From Myxococcus xanthus (lineage in GTDB: Bacteria > Myxococcota > Myxococcia > Myxococcales > Myxococcaceae): a stretch of DNA of 64,000 nucleotides. Below are positions 25,241-37,339 of this stretch, one piece after another. The notes under the pieces were generated by a model. That model made no database searches. It worked only from the letters and a program-made list of their open reading frames with translations, and was not told the DNA's origin. How positions within the stretch are numbered: the stretch's first letter is position 1; each line of letters begins with the position of its first letter. Made by a program: the position numbers and the translations under genes. Where the stretch lies: NCBI RefSeq assembly GCF_006402735.1, contig NZ_CP017174.1, positions 3,413,001-3,477,000 on the forward strand. The letters are read 5' to 3'.

Positions 25241-27099
25241 GGGCAGAGAATCAGGTAGCGGCTCCCGCTACCGCGGGGGGGGATGCGACGCTGGTCCAAC
25301 TGCTCATTCAGCGCGCGAAGAACGCGTCGACGGTGGGCGCATGCCACAAGAAGGACGGCCGCTGGCAGGACGTCACCTTCGCCCAGTTCCTGGACGAGGT
25401 GAAAGCGCTCTCCGCGGGCCTGGTTGCCCAGGGGGTGAAGCCCGGGGACCGGGTGGCGATTTTCGCGAACACCAGTCTGCAGTGGCTCATCTGCGACGTG
25501 GCCATCAGCGCCGCGCAGGCCATCACCGTCCCCATCTACGCGTCCAACACGCCGGATGAGTGCCGGTACATCCTCAACCACTCCGAGACGACGCTCGTCT
25601 TCGTGGACAACGACGAGAAGGACGCCCGGCAGGCGGGCCGGCTCACGCGCCTGCGCCAGAAGCTGGCGGAGTGTCCGACGCTCCGCCACATCGTCGCCTT
25701 CGAGGGCCCCGTCGCCGGTGGCGCCGAGCTGTCACTCGCCGACGTCGTCGCCCAGGGCCGCACCGAGCACGCCGCCCGTCCGGACGACTTCGAGGCGCGG
25801 GTGGCGGGCGTGTCCATGGAGGACACCGCCTCCATCATCTACACGTCGGGCACCACGGGTGACCCCAAGGGCGTCATCCTCACGCACCGCAACTGGGCCT
25901 TCGAGGCGAAGGCCGCCCAGTCGGTGGGGATGATGGTGCCCTCTGACTCGGTGATGCTGTTCCTGCCGCTGGCGCACGTCTTCGCGCAGGTGGTGAAGGC
26001 CGCCTGGCTGAGCATGGGTTACCGGCTCGTCGTCGCGGAGTCGGTGGACAAGCTGCTGGCCAACCTGGTGGAGACGCGTCCCTCGGTGCTGCCGTCGGTG
26101 CCGCGCGTCTTCGAGAAGGTCTACAACAACGTGGTGGCCAACGGCTCGGCGGCCCCGGGCCTCAAGGGCCGGCTCTTCCGCTGGGCCTTCAAGCTGTTCG
26201 ACGAGTACGTCGAGGCACGCAGCCAGGGGCGCGAGTACGCCACCCTGGGCTTCGCGTTGGCGAAGAAGCTGGTGTTCTCCAAGGTGCACGCGGCCATCAG
26301 CGAGAAGCTGGGCGGCAACATGCGCGTGTTCATCTCCGGCGGCGCGCCCCTGTCTCCGAAGATTGGCTACTTCTTCGACCTGCTGGGCCTCAAGGTGCTG
26401 GAGGGCTACGGCCTGACGGAGACGTGCGCCGGCACCACCGTCAATCGCGAGCACAAGATCAAGATTGGCAGCGTGGGCGCGCCCGTGCCGGGCATGGAGG
26501 TGATGATTGCCTCCGACGGCGAAATCCTCATCCGAGGTCCGTCCGTCATGAAGGGGTACTACAAGAACCCCGAGGCCACGGCGGAGGCCATCGACGCGGA
26601 GAACTGGTTCCACACCGGTGACATCGGCGAGCTGGACGCGGACAACTACCTGCGCATCACCGACCGCAAGAAGGACCTCATCGTCACCGCGGGCGGGAAG
26701 AACGTGGCGCCGCAGAACCTGGAGAACGCCCTCAAGACGCACGCCATCATCAGCCAGTCCATGGTGTACGGCGACAAGCGGCCGTACCTGGTGGTGCTCA
26801 TCACCGTGTCGGAGGAGGGCGCGCGCAAGCTCCTGCAGGACCAGGGTGCCCCGGTGGGCACCTACGCGGAGAACGCCCGGCGCCCGGAGGTCCATGCGGC
26901 GGTGAAGGCCGCGGTGGATCAGGTCAACGCGCAGCAGCCGCCCTACGCCACGCTCAAGCGCTTCACCGTGCTGGAGAACGACTTCAGCCAGGAGACGGAG
27001 GAGCTGACGCCCAAGCTCAGCGTGAAGCGGAAGGTCTGCACCCAGAAGTACAAGGCGCAGCTCGACCGGATGTACGAAGGCACCGCCGTGGTCGACTGA
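25237..27099 (+). CDS. Long-chain acyl-CoA synthetase (AMP-binding)
   Basis: A 620-residue ANL-superfamily enzyme that activates long-chain fatty acids to acyl-CoA through an acyl-adenylate. The P-loop TSGTTGDPKGV is at about 203-213, the acidic A5-type motif is EGYGLTETCAGT, and the A8 hinge region is YLRITDRKKDLIVTAGGKNV with the catalytic Lys after it. The length and NVAPQNLEN ending match the FadD15/ACSL subgroup. The ATG overlaps the preceding stop. It fits the fatty-acid metabolism of neighbours further right (SCP2 protein, acyl-CoA dehydrogenase). Confidence 0.94.
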   Translation: MRAENQVAAPATAGGDATLVQLLIQRAKNASTVGACHKKDGRWQDVTFAQFLDEVKALSAGLVAQGVKPGDRVAIFANTSLQWLICDVAISAAQAITVPIYASNTPDECRYILNHSETTLVFVDNDEKDARQAGRLTRLRQKLAECPTLRHIVAFEGPVAGGAELSLADVVAQGRTEHAARPDDFEARVAGVSMEDTASIIYTSGTTGDPKGVILTHRNWAFEAKAAQSVGMMVPSDSVMLFLPLAHVFAQVVKAAWLSMGYRLVVAESVDKLLANLVETRPSVLPSVPRVFEKVYNNVVANGSAAPGLKGRLFRWAFKLFDEYVEARSQGREYATLGFALAKKLVFSKVHAAISEKLGGNMRVFISGGAPLSPKIGYFFDLLGLKVLEGYGLTETCAGTTVNREHKIKIGSVGAPVPGMEVMIASDGEILIRGPSVMKGYYKNPEATAEAIDAENWFHTGDIGELDADNYLRITDRKKDLIVTAGGKNVAPQNLENALKTHAIISQSMVYGDKRPYLVVLITVSEEGARKLLQDQGAPVGTYAENARRPEVHAAVKAAVDQVNAQQPPYATLKRFTVLENDFSQETEELTPKLSVKRKVCTQKYKAQLDRMYEGTAVVD

Positions 27100-27127
27100 G
27101 GCCCACGCCACGCACAGGGCAAAAGCG

Positions 27128-27170
27128 AACGCCCGGCCCACCCCTTGTTCCAGGGGGCGGCTCGGGCGTT
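27128..27170. terminator. Bidirectional hairpin between acyl-CoA synthetase and tatA
   Basis: AACGCCCG (27128-27135) pairs with CGGGCGTT (27163-27170), with an inner GCC/GGC pair separated by a one-base bulge. It lies between convergent genes and probably serves both. Confidence 0.6.
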
Positions 27171-27227
27171 GCGCGTTTCAGGGCACTGCTCACGTCCTGC
27201 CGGGAGGCACGGCCACCCGGCGGCGGA

Positions 27228-27473
27228 TCAGACGTGGCCGCTGGGCGTCTGGCTCTTGGTGACGTCGTTCTGCACGCCGGTGCTGCTGGAGAGCGTCCCG
27301 GAGCCCTTCTTGTCCCCAGGGGCCGCCGCTTCCTCGCCCTCACCGCCAAAGCCGCGCTTGAAGTTGCGGATCGCACTTCCCAGTGAAGAGCCCAGCTGTG
27401 GCAGGCGCGACGCTCCGAACAGGAGCAGCAGCACCCCCATGATCAGCAGGATTTCCATTCCCTTCAAACCCAT
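27228..27473 (-). CDS. tatA: Twin-arginine translocase subunit TatA/E
   Basis: An 81-residue Tat component forming the translocation pore for folded proteins. It has the standard pattern: short N-terminal transmembrane helix (MEILLIMGVLLLLFG), hinge ASRLPQLGSSLG, amphipathic helix AIRNFKRGF, and a charged, disordered tail. ATG 27473 has AGGAG seven bases upstream; a GTG at 27476 is too close. The gene stands alone here, with no tatB or tatC nearby, which is common when several TatA paralogues exist. Confidence 0.93.
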   Translation of the reverse strand: MGLKGMEILLIMGVLLLLFGASRLPQLGSSLGSAIRNFKRGFGGEGEEAAAPGDKKGSGTLSSSTGVQNDVTKSQTPSGHV

Positions 27474-27549
27474 CACTCGGCTCCTTCGCGAAGACGCCAG
27501 GGAGCATACCGATGGGCGCCGCCGACTGCCAGCAAGACCGGCGGGCGAT

Positions 27550-28533
27550 TCAAGCCTGCATGGTTGCTGGAGAACCGAGCGCGGCGATGGGGGCCTGGGT
27601 CAGGGTGAGGAAGAGGGTGCTGCCCCCTCGGTCCGACTCGACGCCCACGCTGCCCCCGTGGGCCTCCACCTCCTGCCGGGCCAGGTAGACGCGCAAGGGG
27701 TCCTCCAGCCGCTTCTCCCGGAAGGCGCGCTCCTCGCGCTGGAAGACGGCGGCGGCGTCCTCATCCGTCAGCGGCGCCCCGTCCCGGCGGACCTCCACGC
27801 GCACCCGGGGAGCGAAGTCGCGGATGCCCAGTCGGATGACCTCACCCGGTTGGGCGCGGGCCAACTGGTACTGAATGAAAGACTCCACGGCGTGCTGGAT
27901 GCGGGCACCGTCCACGATGACCTCGGGCACCGCCTCCGCCGGATTCAGGTCCAACACGAGCGCCACCTGGGCCGCTGAGGCCGCGGCGCGCTGCCGCTCC
28001 ACCGCCGCGTCCAGCAGGGGCAGCAGGGACTGGCGCTCCGGCTCACAGGGCAGGGAGCCCAGGTCCGCCCGGCTGGCGTCGAAGAAGTCCTGGGAGAAGG
28101 CCAGCGAGCGGTCCGCGTTGCGGAGGATGGTCTCCAGGCCGCGCTGCACCTTGGCCTCCAGGGGCACGCGGCCGTTGAGCAGCAGGGCCGCGTACGAGCG
28201 CACGTTGGCCAGCGAGCCGCGCAGGTCATGCGACGCCATGGACAGGTAGCGCACGCGCCGGCGCACCCCGGCCTCGTCCCACGCCAGGGGCGACGTCCAC
28301 AGCAGCAGCGCGCCGTCCTCCAGCGTCTCCTCGCCCGCCATCAGCACCTGGCCGTCCCGCTCCCAGAGGCTGCCGCTACCAGCGCGCCGCTGGAAGCCCG
28401 CCACCGCCATGAGCTCCGGCAGGGAGCCCACGTGGCTGGGGAGCGCCTCCAGGCCCAGCTGCTCCAGCAGCGAGCGCCCGAGCGGGCGCGGGCTGCCTCC
28501 GAGAGGCAGGAGCAGAAGCCCTGGTGCCGCCAT
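27550..28533 (-). CDS. Cytoplasmic sensor histidine kinase
   Basis: A protein of about 327 residues: an N-terminal PAS-like sensing region (1-90), then a HisKA-type dimerisation helix with H-box SMASHDLRGSLANVRSY (His102), then a degenerate HATPase domain (about 205-315). N-, G1- and G2-type boxes are poorly preserved (VDGARIQHAV, then EAHGGSVGVESDRGGSTLFL), so ATP binding may be weak. There are no membrane segments. The start is uncertain: the frame is open to a GTG at 28575, but the ATG at 28533 opens the recognisable protein. A response regulator lies divergently 195 bp away. Confidence 0.75.
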   Translation of the reverse strand: MAAPGLLLLPLGGSPRPLGRSLLEQLGLEALPSHVGSLPELMAVAGFQRRAGSGSLWERDGQVLMAGEETLEDGALLLWTSPLAWDEAGVRRRVRYLSMASHDLRGSLANVRSYAALLLNGRVPLEAKVQRGLETILRNADRSLAFSQDFFDASRADLGSLPCEPERQSLLPLLDAAVERQRAAASAAQVALVLDLNPAEAVPEVIVDGARIQHAVESFIQYQLARAQPGEVIRLGIRDFAPRVRVEVRRDGAPLTDEDAAAVFQREERAFREKRLEDPLRVYLARQEVEAHGGSVGVESDRGGSTLFLTLTQAPIAALGSPATMQA

Positions 28534-28728
28534 GTCGCCTGCTTTCAGCTCCCCCTCGCTCGCCACGTTCCACACCCCCAGTCCATCAGGTCACGGAAAG
28601 GGTGGGCAGTGACTGTCGGTTTTGCAACGTGGGCCCATGTCTGGCGGCGTGGGCGCATTTTCTTGCGCGGCCGTGTGGGAGGATGGTTGAAGAATCCCAG
28701 CGTCGCACCTCGGGAGACTGCTCTGACC

Positions 28729-29136
28729 TTGCACAATGCACAGCATGCGAGGGCCCCGGTGGTCCTGGTCGTCGATGACGACCCGGACATCCTGGAGGCC
28801 CTTTCAGAGATTCTGGAAGCCGAAGGCTTCGAAATCCGCCGGGCGCGGAACGGGAAGGAGGCGTTGGACCGGCTCGAACCCGAACCGCCCAACCTCATCC
28901 TGTTGGACCTGATGATGCCGGTGATGGACGGTTGGGAGTTCGCCCAGCGGATGCGGCAGAAGCCGCCCGAGGTGGCGCGCATCCCCCTCATCGTCCTGAG
29001 CGCGGACCGCAATGTGGGCAGCAAGGCCGCCGACATTGGCGCGGTGGGGCATCTGGCCAAGCCGTTCGAACTCAACGATTTGTTGGACATGGTTCGCCGC
29101 TCGCTGAACCCCACCGCCGCGTCCACCATCGCGTGA
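28729..29136 (+). CDS. Single-domain response regulator
   Basis: A 135-residue CheY-like receiver with no output domain. Acidic pocket residues are in VVDDDPDIL, the phospho-acceptor is Asp60 (LILLDLMMPVMDG), Ser/Thr is in VLSADR, and Lys111 is in HLAKPFEL. The TTG at 28729 is the likely start (GGGAG about 12 bases upstream); the frame is open further left without coding character. It is divergently encoded beside the histidine kinase at 27550 and is a plausible partner. Without an output domain it must act by protein contact. Confidence 0.88.
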   Translation: MHNAQHARAPVVLVVDDDPDILEALSEILEAEGFEIRRARNGKEALDRLEPEPPNLILLDLMMPVMDGWEFAQRMRQKPPEVARIPLIVLSADRNVGSKAADIGAVGHLAKPFELNDLLDMVRRSLNPTAASTIA

Positions 29137-29195
29137 CAGATGCCGCATCCGTGTCTTGACCTGCCAGGGGGGCGCCATTACGGTCCCCCCTGTCT

Positions 29196-29211
29196 TTGAT
29201 TTTCAAATCAA
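29196..29211. promoter_or_regulatory. 16-bp inverted repeat upstream of the SCP2 gene, candidate fatty-acid operator
   Basis: TTGATTTTCAAATCAA: 7-bp perfect arms around TC, 22 bases before the SCP2 GTG. It has the same length and outer sequence as the repeat at 37301-37316 before the acyl-CoA dehydrogenase gene. The size suits a TetR- or FadR-type dimer. Confidence 0.55.
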
Positions 29212-29233
29212 CGATCAGGCCAAGGAGTGTGTC

Positions 29234-29557
29234 GTGAGCGCGAAGGACATCATCGAGAACCAGATTCCGGAGACCCTCAAGGCGAAGCCGGAGCTGGCGA
29301 AGGAAATCAACGCCGTCATCGTCTTTGACGTGTCGGGTGAGGGCGGCGGGAAGTGGACGCTGGACGCCACCAAGTCCGAGGGCTGGGTGACGGAAGGTGC
29401 GGTCGACAACGCGAAGATGACCATCTCCGTGAGCAACGACGACTTCGTGAAGATTCGCGAGAAGAAGCTCAACGCGCAGATGGCGGCCATGCAGGGCAAG
29501 CTGAAGTTCAAGCCCATGGACATGGGCCTCGCGATGAAGCTCGCGAAGCTGCTCTAA
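29234..29557 (+). CDS. SCP2 sterol-binding domain protein
   Basis: A 107-residue protein consisting of one SCP2 (sterol carrier) domain, with typical strands INAVIVFDVSGEGGGKWTLD, MTISVSNDDFVKI and a helix/Met-rich end (NAQMAAMQGKLKFKPMDMGLAMKLAKL). Such proteins carry lipid or acyl-CoA in a hydrophobic tunnel. GTG 29234 has AAGGAG six bases upstream. It is followed by a CoA-transferase gene, which fits lipid metabolism, and preceded by the inverted repeat at 29196-29211. Confidence 0.92.
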   Translation: MSAKDIIENQIPETLKAKPELAKEINAVIVFDVSGEGGGKWTLDATKSEGWVTEGAVDNAKMTISVSNDDFVKIREKKLNAQMAAMQGKLKFKPMDMGLAMKLAKLL

Positions 29558-29684
29558 TTTCCGGCGGACCGGAGCGCTGCGGGCAGACCCCGTCCGCTGG
29601 CTTCTGTCACACGCGGCGCGTCTCCTTCACAGGGGCGCGCCGCAGTCGTTTCCACACCCCCGACGCTCGCTCCGAGGAATGCCC

Positions 29685-30857
29685 ATGTCGTCGCTCCCGC
29701 TTACAGGCCTCCGCGTGCTGGACTTGTCGCGCCTGCTGCCCGGCCCCTACGCCACCCTGGTGCTGGCAGACCTGGGCGCCACCGTGGACAAGGTGGAGGA
29801 GCCGGATGGCGGGGACTATGTCCGCCAGATGCCGCCCCTGCGGGATGACGTCAGCGGCCTGTTCTACGGCCTCAACCGGAACAAGCGCTCCCTGACGCTG
29901 AACCTGAAGCAGCCCGAGGGCCGCGAGGCGCTGAAGCGGCTGGTGCGCCACTACGACGTGCTGGTGGAGAGCTTCCGGCCCGGCGTCATGGACAAACTGG
30001 GCGTGGGCGAGTCCGTGCTGCGCGCGGAGAACCCCCGGCTCATCTACTGCGCCATCTCCGGCTACGGGCAGACGGGGCCGGACCGGCTGAAGGCGGGGCA
30101 TGACTTGAACTACGTGGCCCGCGCCGGCCTGCTGGGCTACGGCGGTGAGTCCGGCGGCGCGCCCGCCTTCCCCGGCGTGCAGATGGGGGACATTGGCGGC
30201 GGCAGCCTCTTCGCGCTGGTGGGCATCCTGGCGGCGCTGCATGAGCGTGAGCGCACGGGGCAGGGGCGCTTCGTGGACGTGTCCATGACGGACGGCGCGC
30301 TGGCCTTCCTGCACATGCACCTGGCGTCGCGCCTCTACATGGGGACGGAAGGCGCCGCCCTTCAGCGGGGCACGGAGGCGCTCAACGGAGGCTACGCGTG
30401 CTACGGCCTGTACCGCACGGCGGATGACCGGTGGCTCGCGGTGGGCGCGCTGGAGCCCAAGTTCTTCGCGGGCGTGTGTGAGCGGCTGGGGCGTCCGGAG
30501 CTGCTGGAGGACGCCTACGCCCCGGGCGAGCCCGGCGCGCGCGTGAAGGCGGAGCTGACGCGCCTGTTCGCCGAGCACCCACTGGCGTATTGGCAGGAGC
30601 GCTTCGCGGGCTCCGACCTCTGCATCGAGCCCGTGGCGGAAGGGGACGACGTGCTGAAGGACCCGCAGCTCCAGGCCCGGGGCCTCTTCGTGGAGACGGA
30701 GGACGCGGTGCTGGGTCGCAAGGTGACGCACCTGCTGACGCCGCTGCGCATGGGCGAGACATCGCTGCGCGCGCCGCCCGCGCTGGGGCAGCACTCGCGG
30801 GAGATTCTGGAAGAGGCGGGCTTTACCGCGCAGGAGCTTGCGCGGCTGGGGCACTGA
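29685..30857 (+). CDS. CaiB/BaiF CoA-transferase family protein (alpha-methylacyl-CoA racemase type)
   Basis: A 390-residue class III CoA-transferase. Conserved parts are GLRVLDLSRLLPGPYATLVLADLGA at the N-terminus, DVLVESFRPGVMDKLG, and the His/Asp pair expected for racemase activity (His139 in KAGHDLNY, Asp169 in GVQMGDIGGGS). Those two residues favour alpha-methylacyl-CoA racemase over a formyl-CoA transferase, with SCP2 next door adding support. ATG 29685 is chosen because GAGGA lies six bases upstream; an ATG at 29679 is too close to it. Its end overlaps the convergent gene by 35 bp. Confidence 0.88.
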   Translation: MSSLPLTGLRVLDLSRLLPGPYATLVLADLGATVDKVEEPDGGDYVRQMPPLRDDVSGLFYGLNRNKRSLTLNLKQPEGREALKRLVRHYDVLVESFRPGVMDKLGVGESVLRAENPRLIYCAISGYGQTGPDRLKAGHDLNYVARAGLLGYGGESGGAPAFPGVQMGDIGGGSLFALVGILAALHERERTGQGRFVDVSMTDGALAFLHMHLASRLYMGTEGAALQRGTEALNGGYACYGLYRTADDRWLAVGALEPKFFAGVCERLGRPELLEDAYAPGEPGARVKAELTRLFAEHPLAYWQERFAGSDLCIEPVAEGDDVLKDPQLQARGLFVETEDAVLGRKVTHLLTPLRMGETSLRAPPALGQHSREILEEAGFTAQELARLGH

Positions 30858-32046
30858 CGGCGGGCGTCCGCCACAGGGCCTCGCCGTGCGCGGCGTGGCA
30901 GGTGTCGCCCAACAAGTCCAACGCGAGCTGCGGCTGCCGTTCGGCCAGCGCTGGCCACCCGTCGAAGGCGCCACCGGCTTCCAGCCGGCGCACGGTGTGC
31001 TCCAGGGCCGTGCGCGCCCGCTCCACCGTCTGCTGCTGGGCCTTCGTGGGCCGCCACCGGGTGTCGTCGCGGTAGCGGCCGAGCGTCTCCAGCAGGTGGC
31101 CCTGGAACTTCAGCATCTGCACCAACAGGGGCAGCCTGTGCGCGAACGGCGCGTCGGCCAGCGCCGCCTCGTACTGCCTGCCCTCCGAGTCCAGCCGGTA
31201 CAGCAGCACGTCCACCTGCGCGTCCAGCCGCTTGCGCCACGCCTTGCGCACGGAGGCATGCCGGGCCCAGCCCGCCACGGCCTGGAAGTAGTGAAGCCCG
31301 CCGCACGGGTGGGCGTAGATGCCCTGCTTGCGCTTGGGGACCTGCGGCCGCCCCTCGCGCATCGCCGCGGACAGCTCGGCCTGGGCGGCTTCGAGCGTGG
31401 CGAGCGCGTCCCGCATCACCGTGTCGATGTGGACCGTCGTGCCCTCGCTGTTGCGGAACGTGGCGCCGGGCTCCATCGCCAGGGACAGGGCGTCCAGCGC
31501 CCAGGCACCCTCGGGATTGGCCACGAGCGATGCGCGGAAGTCGAGCTGCAGTTGCTCCACCAGCGCCTGCACCATGATGGGGCCCCAGGACGCGTTGAAG
31601 CGGTGGCGCACCGGGTAGCCCGCGTGCAGCAGGCTCTTGAGCTGCAGGGCGGGGTGGGGCTCCACCGGCGTGCCGTTGGCGGTTCGGGTGTCGAAGAAGA
31701 GCCGCTGGGCGGCGGCGGGGGAGTGGGACGGGGGCGGTGTCCGGCGCAGGTAGCGCGCGATGATGGCGTCCGCCGCGGGCTGACCGTCGCGGGTGCGGAA
31801 TTCCCGGCCGTCCAGCGCCAGGCCATGCGCCAGCGCCCAGGGGTTGTCGGGCGTGGAGGCCCACTGCCTGCACCGGGAGGACAGCAGCGAGGACACGTCC
31901 GGTGGGAGCGCCGCGCCCGCGGGGGCCCGCAGCTGGACGGTGGAAGGTGCCACCGCGGGCCACGTCACCTCCGCGCGCGCGCCAGCGGGGGCGGCGGCGC
32001 CCAGTCCCACGGCGAGGCTCACGAGGAGGAAGGCGGTCATCGTCAT
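30823..32046 (-). CDS. Exported protein of unknown function
   Basis: A 407-residue protein with a signal peptide (FLLVSLAVGLGAAAPAGARA). The body is mostly helical, with many Arg/Gln/Ala residues. Segments such as HPCGGLHYFQAVAGWARHAS and GDTCHAAHGEALW carry Cys and His residues that might bind metal or heme, but no CxxCH motif exists. No family was recognised. Two ATGs (32046, 32040) are equally possible. It overlaps the racemase gene end by 35 bp, an unusual convergent overlap. Confidence 0.6.
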   Translation of the reverse strand: MTMTAFLLVSLAVGLGAAAPAGARAEVTWPAVAPSTVQLRAPAGAALPPDVSSLLSSRCRQWASTPDNPWALAHGLALDGREFRTRDGQPAADAIIARYLRRTPPPSHSPAAAQRLFFDTRTANGTPVEPHPALQLKSLLHAGYPVRHRFNASWGPIMVQALVEQLQLDFRASLVANPEGAWALDALSLAMEPGATFRNSEGTTVHIDTVMRDALATLEAAQAELSAAMREGRPQVPKRKQGIYAHPCGGLHYFQAVAGWARHASVRKAWRKRLDAQVDVLLYRLDSEGRQYEAALADAPFAHRLPLLVQMLKFQGHLLETLGRYRDDTRWRPTKAQQQTVERARTALEHTVRRLEAGGAFDGWPALAERQPQLALDLLGDTCHAAHGEALWRTPAVSAPAAQAPAR

Positions 32047-32107
32047 GCGGTGTGCGTCCGGGGGAGCTTATGCGCACGGCCGCGCCAGCGACACCCTCGG
32101 CGTCCTA

Positions 32108-32140
32108 CGCGCGCCGGCCCGAAGCATGGGCCGGCGCGCG
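32108..32140. terminator. Strong GC hairpin after the efflux operon
   Basis: CGCGCGCCGGCCC (32108-32120) and GGGCCGGCGCGCG (32128-32140) pair perfectly over 13 bp around GAAGCAT. It sits 12 bases past the MarR stop, at the end of the efflux operon. There is no U-run. Confidence 0.7.
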
Positions 32141-32152
32141 TGAGGGAAAAGT

Positions 32153-32751
32153 TCAGCTCGCCTGTGGGGTGCCGCCGGCCGATTCCGCCTCGGCCGTCAG
32201 GCGCGCCAGCATCCGCTCCAGGATGCCGAATACGGCGTCGCGGTCCTCGGCGCTCATCAGGCTCAGCACGCGCCGCAAGCTCGCGTCCAGGCCCCTGTCG
32301 ATGCGGGCGAAGACCTTGCTGCCCTGCTCGGTGAGGCGCACGACGACAGCGCGCCGGTCCTCCACGTCGCGGGTCCGCTCCACCAGACCCATGCTCTCCA
32401 GGCGGTCCACCACGCCGGTGATGGTCTTCCGGGTGATGCCCACCCGCAGGGCCAGGACACCCACCTGCACCGGACCGTCGTTCCCCAGCCACGACAACGC
32501 ATGCATCTGCGTGGGCGTGAGCTGGAGGTCCTCGCAGATGCCCGCCAGCGGGTTCTTCAAGGAGCGGTAGCGGCTGAACTCAATCAGCAGCTCGTGGAGG
32601 CGCCGCGACTCGGGCGTGGAGGCTTCGACGTCTTCCTCCAGCAGACCGTGGCTCTCCTCGGAGCCACCGTCCTCGGGGAGGTCTTGTCCCTCCGCGCCCG
32701 GGTCGCCTCGCCGATTCGCGAGCGCGGCCGGCTTGTCATCCGGCCGCCGCA

Positions 32752-32752
<1 letters not shown>
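32153..32752 (-). CDS. MarR-family transcriptional regulator
   Basis: A 199-residue winged-helix repressor. After a charged N-terminal extension (1-48), the MarR fold runs to about 190, with the recognition helix in VGVLALRVGITRKTITGVVDRLE and the wing DVEDRRAVVVRLTEQG. Its ATG overlaps the RND pump stop, so it is the last gene of the efflux operon and probably autoregulates it through a site upstream of 37022. MarR regulators of efflux pumps usually release DNA on binding aromatic compounds. Confidence 0.93.
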
Positions 32753-35892
<3,140 letters not shown>

Positions 35893-35927
35893 TCAGGAGC
35901 TCCGAACTTGAAAGGGGAGGGCAGGCG

Positions 35928-37022
35928 TCACTGCACTACGCGGACGGCCGTGCCCTCCTTCACGTCCAGGGAGGAGTCGGCGAGCACGCGCTCGTCGGCG
36001 CCCAGGCCCTGGAGGATGCGGACGTAACCAGGCAGCACTCGCTCGACGCGCACATCCCGCTTGCGCACCGTGCCGTCCTGCACCACCCACACGAAGCCCT
36101 CCTGGCCCCGGGCGCTGACGGCCTGGGTGGGGAGGAAGAGGCCCTTGTCGTCGGCCTCGCCCACGGTCGAGAAGTCCAGCTCCACCAGGGCGCCGGGACG
36201 CAGCGCCGTGGAAGGCTCACCCACCACGTCGGCCAGCACCTCCACCGTGCGGTTGGTGGCGTCCACCACCGCGCCCACGACGGACACCTGTACGTCGAAG
36301 CGCGCGCCGCTGGGGCTCACCGTGCCATGCGTCTTGCTGCCCACTCGGACCTTGTCCACCACGGACTCGGGGACCTGCGCGCGCACTTCCAGCCCCGTCG
36401 TGTCGACGATGCTGAACACGGGCGTGGAGGGGGTCACCGCCACCGAGTCACCGATGTTCTTCGTGCGGGCCGTGATGACGCCGTCGAAGGGGGCGGTGAT
36501 GGAGTGGTCGCGCAGCATCTCCTCCGCCAGCCGCAGCCCGGCGGCGGCCTGGGCGGCCTGGGCGGCGGCCTGCTTCTGGCCAATCACGGCTTGATCCAGC
36601 CCCGCGGCGGCCACGCCACCGGACTCCGCCACCTTCCGGGTGCGCTCCAGGGAGGACGTGGCCAGCTCCAGCGCCGCGTCCGCCGCCTGCTTCACGGCGC
36701 GCGCCTGCTCCACGCTGATGGCGACGTTGGAGGCGTCCAGCACCGCCAACACCTGGCCCTTCTTCACCTTGTCGCCCACCCGCACGTTCATCTTCGAGAT
36801 GGTGCCGGTCGCCTGGGGCCCCAGGACCGCCTCGTTCTTCGAGCGGATCTGCCCCGTCACGCGGGTGACGTCGCCGCTCAACTCCGTGGCCGGAGTGATG
36901 GCGCGCACGCCTAATGCCGCGGGACCCGTCTGCTCCGGGAGGGCCGGCTTGTTGCTGGCCTTGCCACAGCCCGTCGTCACCACCGCTGCCATTGCCGCGG
37001 CCATCCACATGCGTCGAATCAC
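35928..37022 (-). CDS. RND efflux periplasmic adaptor lipoprotein
   Basis: A 364-residue membrane fusion protein. The lipobox is VTTGC (Cys19). The lipoyl/barrel-sandwich halves are seen as KNEAVLGPQATGTISKMNVRVGDKVKKGQVL and DHSITAPFDGVITARTKNIGDSV. An alpha-helical hairpin rich in Ala and Gln lies between (about 90-165). The GTG at 37022 starts the lipoprotein signal; it is preceded by AGGAG. It is first in the operon before the RND pump (35-bp gap), linking that pump to an outer-membrane channel. Confidence 0.93.
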   Translation of the reverse strand: MIRRMWMAAAMAAVVTTGCGKASNKPALPEQTGPAALGVRAITPATELSGDVTRVTGQIRSKNEAVLGPQATGTISKMNVRVGDKVKKGQVLAVLDASNVAISVEQARAVKQAADAALELATSSLERTRKVAESGGVAAAGLDQAVIGQKQAAAQAAQAAAGLRLAEEMLRDHSITAPFDGVITARTKNIGDSVAVTPSTPVFSIVDTTGLEVRAQVPESVVDKVRVGSKTHGTVSPSGARFDVQVSVVGAVVDATNRTVEVLADVVGEPSTALRPGALVELDFSTVGEADDKGLFLPTQAVSARGQEGFVWVVQDGTVRKRDVRVERVLPGYVRILQGLGADERVLADSSLDVKEGTAVRVVQ

Positions 37023-37142
37023 GGTCGTCCTGCTCCTGCCGGTCACGGGGCACTTGTCCCCTGGAGACACTTCCGGGCCGGCTTCTACATGGAAAGTCTG
37101 CGCCCCGGAAACTACAGCCCCTGAACTGTCTGTCAAGAGGAT

Positions 37143-37152
37143 ACTCCGGAGT
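37143..37152. promoter_or_regulatory. 10-bp palindrome in the efflux operon upstream region
   Basis: ACTCCGGAGT lies 121 bp before the adaptor start, in the 317-bp divergent region with the acyl-CoA dehydrogenase gene (37023-37339). It is a possible MarR operator for autoregulation. MarR sites are often longer, so confidence is low. The rest of the region holds the 37301 repeat and no other clear element. Confidence 0.3.
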
Positions 37153-37300
37153 GCGGACTATCTTTCCCCGGCTCGCCCAACGGCCGTCCGCCGAGCGGGC
37201 AGGTGAAAATGACACGACGCGGTGCGTCCGTCCTCTGGCCTCAAGGAGGGGAACTGTGTGTCTGGGCGGCGGTGCTTGTGGCACCTAGAGGCCCCTGTTA

Positions 37301-37316
37301 TTGATTCAAGAATCAA
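37301..37316. promoter_or_regulatory. 16-bp inverted repeat upstream of acyl-CoA dehydrogenase, candidate fatty-acid operator
   Basis: TTGATTCAAGAATCAA: perfect 7-bp arms (TTGATTC/GAATCAA) around AA, 23 bases before the ATG. Together with the site at 29196 it gives the consensus TTGATTYNNRAATCAA. A TetR-type repressor responding to acyl-CoA is the likely reader; none is encoded in the window. Confidence 0.6.
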
Positions 37317-37339
37317 TCCTTTCGTGCCGAGGACACCCC

